This document shows positions 17,111-24,740 of a stretch of DNA of 64,000 nt, one piece after another. The position numbers and the translations under genes are program-made. The notes beneath the pieces are model-generated. The model was not told the DNA's origin. It did no database searches and worked only from the letters and a program-made list of their open reading frames with translations. This DNA is from G020344215 sp039586575. GTDB lineage: Bacteria > Gemmatimonadota > Gemmatimonadetes > Palauibacterales > KS3-K002. Each line of letters begins with the position of its first letter. Positions within the stretch are counted from its first letter, which is position 1. Where the stretch lies: NCBI GenBank assembly GCA_039586575.1, contig JBDHKD010000014.1, positions 1 to 64,000 of the forward strand, written 5' to 3'.

Positions 17111-18832
17111 ATGGCGACCCGAACTAAGGCAAGCGATCTAATCGGTGACCTTCTCGTCCGCGAGGGCTTGATCACCGAGGACCAGTTACGAAGCGCGCTC
17201 CAGGAGCAGCGCTCCAACGGCCACCGCCTGGGCTACACGCTCGTAGCCATGGGCATGGTGTCGGAGACTGATCTGACGCGCGTTCTGGCCCGAAAATACC
17301 GAGTCAAGGCGGTCGATCTGTCGCGGATCGACTCGATCGACAATCGCGTCATCAAGCTGGTGAAGCCGGAGATCGCGGTCCGACACCTCGTGCTGCCACT
17401 GCGGCGCGTGGGCCGCACGCTCACCGTGGCGATGGCGAACCCGACGAACCTGGAGGCGGTCGACGAGCTGCGCTTCTCCACGGGTTACGAGATCGAGCCG
17501 GTCGTGGCCGGAGAGTACTCGCTGCGCAAGGCGGTCGAGAAGTACTACGAGACGGGCGAGGACAACCTCCAGGACCTGCTGAAGGAGTTCGACGAGGAGG
17601 ACATCGAGGTCGTTGACGAGCACGCGACCGAGGACGAGGTATCGGTCACGGCCCTACAGGCGCAGGTCGAGGAGGCGCCCGTCGTCAAGCTGATCAACGG
17701 GATCCTGACCAGCGCCGTGCAGAAGGGCGCCAGCGATATCCACATCGAGCCCTACGAGAAAGAGATCCGCGTCCGCTTCCGCGTCGACGGTGCGCTGCGC
17801 GAGATCATGCGGCCGCCCACCAAGATGAAGGCCGCACTCACCAGCCGTGTGAAGATCCTCGCCGACCTGAATATCGCCGAGCGCCGCGTGCCGCAGGACG
17901 GCCGCATCAAGATGCGCATGGGCAAGCGCGTGATCGACTTCCGTGTCTCGACGCTGCCCGGCCTGTTCGGTGAGAAGATCGTGCTCCGTATCCTGGACAA
18001 GTCGAATCTCCAGCTCGACCTCGAGAAATTCGGCATGGAGGCGAAGTCCGAGAAGGACTTCATGCACGCGATCCACAACCCGTACGGTATGGTCCTGGTC
18101 ACGGGGCCGACCGGGTCGGGTAAGACGACGACTCTTTACTCGGCACTCACGAAGATCAACACCGAGGAAGTGAACATCATGACCGCGGAGGATCCGGTCG
18201 AGTACAACCTTCGCGGCATCAACCAGACCCAGGTGCGGCCCGAGATCGGTCTCACGTTCGCCGCCGCCCTGCGTGCCTTCCTGCGTCAGGACCCGAACAT
18301 CATCCTGGTCGGTGAGATCCGTGACATGGAAACCGCCAGCATCGCTATCAAGGCGGCACTCACCGGTCACCTCGTTCTGTCCACCCTGCACACGAACGAC
18401 GCGGCATCGACGATCACCCGTCTCATCGATATCGGCGTCGAGCCCTTCAACGTCGCCTCGGCCGTCAATCTGGTGACCGCGCAGCGGCTCGTTCGCCGGA
18501 TCTGCTCGTCTTGCAGGGCCGAGACCACTTACGATGCAGACATGATCGAGGCGGCGGAGATACCCCCTGACAAGCTGCAGCAGCTGACGTTCTACAAGGG
18601 TCAGGGATGCGATCACTGCGACGGCACCGGGTACCGGGGTCGCCAGGGCCTCTACGAGGTCATGATGGTCACGGCGAAGATCCGCCGCATGATCATGCAC
18701 GGTGACGCCGCCGACGTGATGAAGGACCAGGCGGTCGCAGAAGGCATGCTGACCTTGCGCGACGACGGGTTGATAAAGATACAGAAGGGTATCACGACGC
18801 TGGAAGAAGTGCTGAAGGAGACTGCGGCCTAG
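17111..18832 (+). CDS. pilB: Type IV pilus assembly ATPase PilB
   Basis: PilB (GspE/VirB11 superfamily) powers pilus extension at the inner membrane. The 573-residue protein has an N-terminal MshEN-type domain (about residues 8-150, with LIGDLLVREGLITEDQL), Walker A GPTGSGKTTT near residue 332, an Asp-box region, and Walker B-like ILVGEIRD near residue 397. A C-terminal zinc site is formed by the pairs CSSC and CDHC, as in PilB and GspE and unlike PilT. It heads the pilB-pilT-pilC group; a GspE role is less likely given the retraction ATPase next door. Confidence 0.95.
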   Translation: MATRTKASDLIGDLLVREGLITEDQLRSALQEQRSNGHRLGYTLVAMGMVSETDLTRVLARKYRVKAVDLSRIDSIDNRVIKLVKPEIAVRHLVLPLRRVGRTLTVAMANPTNLEAVDELRFSTGYEIEPVVAGEYSLRKAVEKYYETGEDNLQDLLKEFDEEDIEVVDEHATEDEVSVTALQAQVEEAPVVKLINGILTSAVQKGASDIHIEPYEKEIRVRFRVDGALREIMRPPTKMKAALTSRVKILADLNIAERRVPQDGRIKMRMGKRVIDFRVSTLPGLFGEKIVLRILDKSNLQLDLEKFGMEAKSEKDFMHAIHNPYGMVLVTGPTGSGKTTTLYSALTKINTEEVNIMTAEDPVEYNLRGINQTQVRPEIGLTFAAALRAFLRQDPNIILVGEIRDMETASIAIKAALTGHLVLSTLHTNDAASTITRLIDIGVEPFNVASAVNLVTAQRLVRRICSSCRAETTYDADMIEAAEIPPDKLQQLTFYKGQGCDHCDGTGYRGRQGLYEVMMVTAKIRRMIMHGDAADVMKDQAVAEGMLTLRDDGLIKIQKGITTLEEVLKETAA

Positions 18833-18994
18833 CCGCGCGGCGTCGGCCCGATCAGTCCGGTCCACAGTCCGGGAACCACTTCCCCTGCCGTGAGTACTAA
18901 TGGGCCCCTTGTGTGCGGCCACTGCCGAAAAACGGCTCTAGCAACCAATTAGCCAGCTTGCCTCGCCGGAGGCGCGAACTACGGGCAATAGCCG
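18833..18994. other. pilB-pilT spacer with two short hairpins
   Basis: The 162-base gap holds GCCG-aaaaa-CGGC near 18927-18939 and GCCTC-gccg-GAGGC near 18960-18973. Neither is followed by a T-run, so they are not classic terminators. No ORF is convincing. The structures may affect translation or processing upstream of pilT. Confidence 0.35.
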
Positions 18995-20074
18995 ATGAAC
19001 AATCTTAGCGTACGCGCACTGCTCGAAGAGATGATCGAAAGGGGAGCTTCAGACCTCCACCTGACCGCCGGTGACCGGCCGAAGCTCCGTGTCGACGGTG
19101 ACCTCACGAACGCCAACGTCGATCATGTGCTGACGCCCAAGGACACCTTACAACTGACCTACTCCATCCTCACCGAGAGTCAGAAGAAACGCTTCGAGCA
19201 GGAGGACGAGCTCGACTTCTCGTTCGGGATCCAGAACCTGGCGCGCTTCCGTGGCAACGCCTATCGGCAGCGCGGCTGTGTCGCCTTGGCGATTCGTCTG
19301 ATCCCGTTCACCATCATGAGCTTCGAGCAGTTGGGCTTGCCGCCCATATTGAGAAAGCTGTCCGAGCGACCGCGCGGGCTGGTCCTGGTGACCGGGCCCA
19401 CCGGGTCGGGCAAGTCGACGACGCTGGCCGCGATGGTCGATCACATCAACAAGACCCGCAAGGGCCACATCATCACGATCGAGGAGCCGATCGAGTTCAT
19501 CCATCGGCATCAGAACTGCATGATCAACCAGCGCGAGGTCGGCAGCGACACCCAGAGCTTCGCCAACGCGCTCAAGTACGCTTTGCGGCAGGACCCCGAC
19601 GTCCTGCTGGTCGGTGAGATGCGCGATCTGGAAACGATAGCGATGACGCTGACCGCCGCCGAAACCGGTCACTTGGCCCTAGCCACCCTGCATACCAACT
19701 CGGCGGCGGAGAGCATTAACCGTATCATCGACGTCTTCCCGTCCCACCAACAGTCGCAGGTCCGCGCGCAGCTCTCCTTCGTTCTCGAGGGGGTCATCAC
19801 CCAGACGCTGCTGCCCAAGTCGCGCGGGCGCGGCCGCTGCGCCGCCTGCGAGGTGCTGGTCGCCACACCGGCCATCCGCTCGGTGATCCGCGAGGCCAAG
19901 GTCCAGCAGATTTACGGTCTCATGCAGGCCGGTAAGAAGCACGGGATGCAGACGCTGAACGACGCGCTATACCAGCTCTACCTCAACAGTGAAGTCAAGC
20001 TGGAAGAGTGCCTGAAGCGTTCCTCCGATCCGAACGAACTGTTGCGAATGGCGGGTGAGCCGGTTCCAGCATAG
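18995..20074 (+). CDS. pilT: Type IV pilus retraction ATPase PilT
   Basis: PilT is the hexameric ATPase that depolymerises pili during retraction, giving twitching motility. The 359-residue length is typical. Visible motifs are GASDLHLTAGDRPKLRVDG at the N-terminus, Walker A GPTGSGKSTT near residue 135, ITIEEPIEFIH, Walker B LLVGEMRDLET near residue 205, and the conserved C-terminal AIRSVIREAKVQQIYGLMQ helix that distinguishes PilT from PilB. There is no cysteine zinc site of the PilB kind. It lies between pilB and pilC on the same strand. Confidence 0.95.
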   Translation: MNNLSVRALLEEMIERGASDLHLTAGDRPKLRVDGDLTNANVDHVLTPKDTLQLTYSILTESQKKRFEQEDELDFSFGIQNLARFRGNAYRQRGCVALAIRLIPFTIMSFEQLGLPPILRKLSERPRGLVLVTGPTGSGKSTTLAAMVDHINKTRKGHIITIEEPIEFIHRHQNCMINQREVGSDTQSFANALKYALRQDPDVLLVGEMRDLETIAMTLTAAETGHLALATLHTNSAAESINRIIDVFPSHQQSQVRAQLSFVLEGVITQTLLPKSRGRGRCAACEVLVATPAIRSVIREAKVQQIYGLMQAGKKHGMQTLNDALYQLYLNSEVKLEECLKRSSDPNELLRMAGEPVPA

Positions 20075-20132
20075 AATAGATGCGGGCGGCGACTGCCGGT
20101 CGCACGATGCAACGACCATTGGGGATTGAGAG

Positions 20133-21335
20133 ATGCCAGTTTTCATTTACAGCGCTAAGACGGTAACCGGAGACATTCAGACCGGGAACGTCGATCTGCC
20201 GAACCGCGAGGCCGTCATTGGCTATCTGCGCCGGCAGCGGCTGATTCCCGTGACGGTCCGCGAAAAGCCGAAGGAGATCAGCTTCGTCATCGGTCGTCGT
20301 GTGAAGATGAAGGAGATCGTTCACTACACACGACAGTTCGCGACGATGGTCAATTCTGGTCTGCCGCTGGTGCAGTGCCTTGAGATTCTCGGCCAGCAGA
20401 CCGAGAACAAGTTCTTGGCGCAGTCGATCAAGGAGGTGCAGGCTGACGTCGAATCGGGCGCCACGCTCGCCGATGCTCTCCGCAATCACCCCAAGGTCTT
20501 CAGCGACCTCTACGTCAACATGGTAGCTGCTGGTGAGGCAGGCGGTATCCTCGACACGGTGCTGCTACGCCTTTCCGTGTTCCTGGAAAAGAACGAGGCA
20601 CTGGCACGCAAAGTCAAAGGCGCGATGGTCTACCCGGCCGTCATCATGGCCGTGGCGGCGGTCGCGGTGACCGTGCTGCTGGTCTTCGTGATTCCCACCT
20701 TCCAGAACATGTTTGCCAGCGTCAACCTGACGCTGCCTGCGCCGACGCGCCTAGTTATCTGGCTGTCCGACATGCTTCAGGCCTACTGGTGGATCATGAT
20801 CGCAGCCGTAGCAGCGGGTATCTACACCATCCGCGCCTACTACAAGACTTCCGCCGGTCGGCTGGCGCTGGACCGGCTCATGCTGAGGATCCCGATTCTC
20901 GGCGATCTGCTCCGCAAGACGGCGGTCGCACGCTTCACGCGTACGCTCGGCACGCTGCTCTCGTCCGGCGTCTCGATCCTCGACGGCCTCGAGATCACCG
21001 CGCGTACCGCCGGTAACCGCGTCATTCATGATGCCGTGATGAGGAGCCGCTCCTCGATCGCCGGCGGTGAGACTATCGCCGAGCCGCTCAAGGAGTCGGG
21101 CGTCTTCCCGCCGATGGTCACGCAGATGATCAACGTCGGCGAGCAGACCGGTACGATCGACGAGATGTTGGACAAGATCGCCGACTTCTACGACGACGAG
21201 GTCGATACCGCGGTCGAGGCGCTGCTCGCTGCCATGGAGCCGATGCTGATCGTCTTCCTCGGTGTCGTGGTCGGCGGTATGATCGTGTCGATGTACCTGC
21301 CGATCTTCGACATGATCAACGTCGTCGGACAGTAG
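20133..21335 (+). CDS. pilC: Type IV pilus inner-membrane platform protein PilC
   Basis: PilC (GspF family) is the inner-membrane platform on which PilB and PilT act. The 400-residue protein has two tandem GspF domains (about residues 65-190 and 265-390) and three membrane helices, near 170-190, 215-235 and 370-392. The recognisable family pattern FATMVNSGLPLVQCLEIL marks the first domain, and FTRTLGTLLSSGVSILDGLEI the second. The ribosome site GGGGATTGAGAG precedes ATG. The gene is followed by a repeat-rich intergenic island and a strong hairpin, so the motor transcript probably ends there. Confidence 0.95.
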   Translation: MPVFIYSAKTVTGDIQTGNVDLPNREAVIGYLRRQRLIPVTVREKPKEISFVIGRRVKMKEIVHYTRQFATMVNSGLPLVQCLEILGQQTENKFLAQSIKEVQADVESGATLADALRNHPKVFSDLYVNMVAAGEAGGILDTVLLRLSVFLEKNEALARKVKGAMVYPAVIMAVAAVAVTVLLVFVIPTFQNMFASVNLTLPAPTRLVIWLSDMLQAYWWIMIAAVAAGIYTIRAYYKTSAGRLALDRLMLRIPILGDLLRKTAVARFTRTLGTLLSSGVSILDGLEITARTAGNRVIHDAVMRSRSSIAGGETIAEPLKESGVFPPMVTQMINVGEQTGTIDEMLDKIADFYDDEVDTAVEALLAAMEPMLIVFLGVVVGGMIVSMYLPIFDMINVVGQ

Positions 21336-21341
21336 CACGGT

Positions 21342-21357
21342 AGGTCGGTGGGTCAGT
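21342..21357 (+). repeat. Two degenerate AGGTCAGT octamers after pilC
   Basis: AGGTCGGT followed by GGGTCAGT starts seven bases after the pilC stop. These are degenerate copies of the octamer repeated four times at 52-83, and in both places the repeat lies directly downstream of a stop codon in the same gene-relative orientation. Confidence 0.55.
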
Positions 21358-21381
21358 AGCCCGGTAGAACGGCGGAACAGG

Positions 21382-21429
21382 GAGAGCAATCGAAGGCGGC
21401 GGGTGGCGCTTCTGAGTTCGATTGCTCTC
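21382..21429 (+). terminator. Strong hairpin after pilC
   Basis: The arms GAGAGCAATCGAA (21382-21394) and TTCGATTGCTCTC (21417-21429) pair perfectly over 13 bp with a 22-base loop. A pyrimidine-rich stretch follows but not a clean T-run. It may be a terminator for pilBTC, an attenuator, or an mRNA-protecting structure. Confidence 0.6.
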
Positions 21430-21477
21430 TTATTCTTGTACTCCCTTATTTCGGTATTCTCTTGTTCTAGTATCCCC
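21430..21477. repeat. Three degenerate 16-bp tandem repeats
   Basis: Three adjacent 16-base units match a consensus close to TTATTCTNGTAYTCCC: TTATTCTTGTACTCCC, TTATTTCGGTATTCTC and TTGTTCTAGTATCCCC. A weaker fourth unit may lie at 21414-21429, inside the hairpin arm. The array ends about 15 bases before the ribosome site of the glycosyltransferase gene. Confidence 0.75.
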
Positions 21478-21508
21478 CTTCCCCCGCCCCTGCGAAGGAG
21501 CACGTCCC

Positions 21509-22699
21509 ATGCCCGAGCGGGTAGCCGATTCACCCCAGCCGCAATCTACCGCCTGTGAGCTGACGGTCGTGATGCCCTGCCTGAACGAGGCGGAGACGAT
21601 CGGCATCTGTGTCGAGAAGGCCAGGGGCTATATCGAGAGTCGGGGGATCGACGGCGAGGTGTTGGTCGCCGACAACGGCAGCACGGACGGTTCGCCGGAC
21701 ATAGTGAGACGACTGGGCGGTCGGGTCGTCTACGCGCCCGAGCGTGGTTACGGTGCGGCGCTGATGGCGGGGATCGATGCGGCACGTGGCCGTTATGTCA
21801 TCATGGGCGACGCGGACGACAGCTATGACTTCACGGCTCTCGACCCCTACGTCGAGAAGCTGCGAGAGGGCTATGAGTTGGTGATGGGCAACCGCTTCCG
21901 CGGCGGGATCAAACCGAACGCCATGCCGTTCCTCCACAAGTACCTCGGCAACCCCGTCCTGAGTTGGGTCGGCCGTCTCTTCTTCGGCAGCCCGGTCAAC
22001 GACTTCCATTGCGGGTTGCGTGGTTTCCGCAAGGAAGCGATCCAGCGACTCGAGTTGACCACGACGGGGATGGAGTTTGCGAGCGAGATGGTGGTGAAGG
22101 CCACCTTGCAGAGAATCCGCATCGCCGAGGTTCCCACGACGCTTTCGCCGGACGGGCGCAGCACGCCGCCGCACCTCCGCACCTGGCGTGACGGGTGGCG
22201 GCACTTGCGTTTCCTGCTGCTGTTCAGCCCGCGCTGGCTGTTCCTCTATCCGGGGCTGATCCTCATGGCGCTCGGCTTGGCCTCGATGCTGTGGCTGCTG
22301 CCCGGCCCGCGCCGCCTCGGCCCGATCGGTCTGGACGTGAACACGCTGGTGTACAGCGGTGCCGCGATCATCCTCGGCTTTCAGGCGGTGGCGTTCGCCG
22401 TGTTCGCCAAGATCTTTGCCATCAATGCGAAGCTCTTACCGGACGACCCGCGCCTGCGCTGGCTGACCGGCTTCTTCTCTCTCGAGGTGGGTATCGTCGT
22501 CGGGCTGGCGTTGGTGATCGGAGGGCTGGCCGCGTCCGGGTACGCCGTCGGTTTCTGGGGCCGCTATTCCTTCGGGGCGCTTGATCCGACGGTGTCGCTC
22601 CGTATCGTGGCACCATCGGCGACAGCGCTGGTGCTCGGGCTGCAGGTCATCTTCTCCAGCTTCTTCGTCGGCGTCCTGGGGCTGCCACAGAAGAGCTAG
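21509..22699 (+). CDS. GT2-family membrane glycosyltransferase
   Basis: This is a dolichol-phosphate-mannose-synthase-like GT2 enzyme. It has LTVVMPCLNEAETIGICVEKA at about residues 17-37, VADNGSTDGS, the DADDSYD metal site near residue 110, and a conserved HCGLRGFRKEAI segment. Four hydrophobic stretches follow (about residues 245-390). Such enzymes charge a polyprenyl-phosphate lipid with a sugar for later transfer by GT-C enzymes. ATG at 21509 is chosen because AAGGAG precedes it. The neighbours are GT-C-like proteins, so lipid-linked sugar supply for them is a reasonable inference. Its TAG stop overlaps, as CTAG, the probable true stop of the convergent gene. Confidence 0.82.
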   Translation: MPERVADSPQPQSTACELTVVMPCLNEAETIGICVEKARGYIESRGIDGEVLVADNGSTDGSPDIVRRLGGRVVYAPERGYGAALMAGIDAARGRYVIMGDADDSYDFTALDPYVEKLREGYELVMGNRFRGGIKPNAMPFLHKYLGNPVLSWVGRLFFGSPVNDFHCGLRGFRKEAIQRLELTTTGMEFASEMVVKATLQRIRIAEVPTTLSPDGRSTPPHLRTWRDGWRHLRFLLLFSPRWLFLYPGLILMALGLASMLWLLPGPRRLGPIGLDVNTLVYSGAAIILGFQAVAFAVFAKIFAINAKLLPDDPRLRWLTGFFSLEVGIVVGLALVIGGLAASGYAVGFWGRYSFGALDPTVSLRIVAPSATALVLGLQVIFSSFFVGVLGLPQKS

Positions 22700-24740
22700 T
22701 CGCCTTCCGGCTGAGCGCTGCCTTCCGTTCTCTCTTCCTGCTGTCGAACACGGAACAGCACCAGGGCGAAGTCCTGGAAGACCGGTTCCAGGCAGCGCCC
22801 GGCGAATCGCTGAAAAGCGCTCCAGCGGACCCGCCCGTTACGTAGTAGCGCAGCGAGCCCAGCCCGAGCAGGACGTGAGTCACGCCCAGCGATTCGAGGC
22901 AGTCGTGTTCGTCGAGCACGGAGGCGACCAGCGGCCAGTTCGTGCTCAGATTGTCCTGCAAGACCTCTGGCTCGAAGTAGTAACCGCGGGCGTCGAACAA
23001 CATGAGGATGCGGCTGTCTGCTGCGAGTTCGCCGTTTGCCATTCTCACCAACTGCAGGTACCCGGGTCCGAGCCAGTTCCGCATGTAGTCTTCGGCCGAA
23101 GCGGTTCCCACGAAATGGTCGGCCGCCCGAATCTGCGTGAGCCAGTCACGGGCCATGATCGCCGATGGCACGAGGGCCAGGCTGGTGAGCGCCACCAGCA
23201 ACACACGGGCGGTCTCGCTTGAGAGGAAGCGCTCGCTCAGTGTGACCATCATGTGGGCCGCGACGATGGTGAGAGGGACCGCGGCCGGGATCAGGTAGCG
23301 GAGGTTGGGACTGGGCAGGATCACGAGAATGATCAACAGGAAGATCGCCAGCGGCGCCACGAGCCAGCTGAGCGTCTTGTTCCTGACGAACAGCAGCCAA
23401 AGCGGCAGTAGCAGAAGCGCGGGATTCAGGTAGTAATACGAGCCTTCGGCCTCGATGGTCAGCCGACCGGGCGCGAAGAAGGCGTCGGACAGGTTGAACG
23501 GCGCTCGCAGGTCCCAGATGAAATCGATGACCCGGGGATCGACGTTGGCCGGCCATGTCATCCCTCCGAACAGCGGGCTCATCCAAGGCTCCAGCAGCCG
23601 TTCGCTGAAGTACGGGTAGAGCGGAGCACCCAGCAAAAGCCAGTTCTTTGCCAGCCACGGCACGACCGCCGCCAGGAAGTAGACGCCGAAGACGATCAAC
23701 GGACCTAGCGACCCGGCTGCGCTGCGCGTGCGGCGGAAGGTGACCCAGACAACGAGTGGGCCGAGCGCCGCGACGTAAGGCAGGGCCGAGAACTTGACGC
23801 CGACGGCGAGGCCCAGGAGGATCGCTGCCAGGTAGAAGAGGTCGTGCCTTTCCGGCTGGGTGAGCGCTATCAGCAGCGCGTAATGGGCCAGGAACAGGTA
23901 CAGCGTGAGCGATACGTCGACCCGCGGGCTCATGGCGACCAACAGAATCGTCGTCGTGCCCCACACCAACGCCAGGCTGAGGCTCGCTGTCTTGGATCCT
24001 AGAAAGCGCGCAGCGAAAGCGAAGACGGCGAGTCCGAGGAGCGCTGCCAGGACCACACCGAGCGTAGCCGGGCCGGCAGGGCTGGATAGTGCCAGTAGCG
24101 GTAGGTAGAGCATGTGCAGCACGCCGACGTACGCAACGTGGACGTTGTCGGCCGGGAAGTAGATCCGACCACGCTCGAGGAATTGAGCTGGGACACGCAC
24201 GTGGTACATGAGCGAGTCCCAATCCACCGGCGGCCCGAGTGCGTACAACAACATGAAGGACACCGCAGCCCCGAATACGGCCAGCCCGAAGATCCAGATC
24301 ACGCGGTCGCCGGCCTCCTGCCTGAGATAGCGGGCCGCCTGGGAGCAGAGCCGGGGCAGCTCTCGCATCTCGCGCTGCGCCACCAGCCCTAGTAGGAGCG
24401 GCAGCAGGACGACCGCAACCGGGTGGATTCCACCCAAGAATCCCAGGATCAGGATGGCCAACGCGACCGCGCCTGCCCCCAGCGCGGCGGCGAAGAGAAG
24501 GCCGTCGAGTGGCCCGAGTTCCGCCACGAATCGGCGCAGGAGAAGTCGGCCGACGGCTGTGCAGATCGCCACGAGCAGGAGCACAGTGGCGAGCACGAAC
24601 AGGTGGTCGAAGAGCAGAAGCGGGCCGCTGTAGTCGAGGCCCTGGCGGGCCACGTACACGTGGGCGGCCGTCAGTCCGCCGCCCGCAATGAACCCGGCCA
24701 GCAGGAAAAGTGCCGGCTTAGCGATTGTCGGCTTCGGCAT
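22647..24740 (-). CDS. GT-C-like polytopic membrane glycosyltransferase, frameshifted near the 3' end
   Basis: The protein has about a dozen hydrophobic segments and the GT-C layout, with VDWDSLMYHVRVPAQFLERG in the first periplasmic loop followed by further helices and a soluble C-terminus. As read, the last 55 residues become low-complexity (serine- and arginine-rich). One extra base in the A4 run at 22813-22816 restores a natural ending, LFQRFAGRCLEPVFQDF and onward, with a TAG at 22696-22698. That corrected stop would overlap the stop of the convergent GT2 gene. It overlaps the upstream gene by 23 bases. The sugar donor is probably a polyprenyl-phosphate sugar; the acceptor is unknown. 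Confidence 0.72.
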   Translation of the reverse strand: MPKPTIAKPALFLLAGFIAGGGLTAAHVYVARQGLDYSGPLLLFDHLFVLATVLLLVAICTAVGRLLLRRFVAELGPLDGLLFAAALGAGAVALAILILGFLGGIHPVAVVLLPLLLGLVAQREMRELPRLCSQAARYLRQEAGDRVIWIFGLAVFGAAVSFMLLYALGPPVDWDSLMYHVRVPAQFLERGRIYFPADNVHVAYVGVLHMLYLPLLALSSPAGPATLGVVLAALLGLAVFAFAARFLGSKTASLSLALVWGTTTILLVAMSPRVDVSLTLYLFLAHYALLIALTQPERHDLFYLAAILLGLAVGVKFSALPYVAALGPLVVWVTFRRTRSAAGSLGPLIVFGVYFLAAVVPWLAKNWLLLGAPLYPYFSERLLEPWMSPLFGGMTWPANVDPRVIDFIWDLRAPFNLSDAFFAPGRLTIEAEGSYYYLNPALLLLPLWLLFVRNKTLSWLVAPLAIFLLIILVILPSPNLRYLIPAAVPLTIVAAHMMVTLSERFLSSETARVLLVALTSLALVPSAIMARDWLTQIRAADHFVGTASAEDYMRNWLGPGYLQLVRMANGELAADSRILMLFDARGYYFEPEVLQDNLSTNWPLVASVLDEHDCLESLGVTHVLLGLGSLRYYVTGGSAGALFSDSPGAAWNRSSRTSPWCCSVFDSRKRERKAALSRKATSSSVAAPGRRRRSWRR

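Noticed and set aside
17111..18832. Assignment of the ATPase to a type II secretion system (GspE)
   Set aside because: pilT and pilC follow and pilMNOPQ lies in the same locus; no gspC, gspD, gspL or gspM homologue pattern distinct from pil genes is seen.
18833..18994. A cyclic di-GMP riboswitch before pilT
   Set aside because: Small hairpins are present but the conserved GEMM loop and receptor sequences are not.
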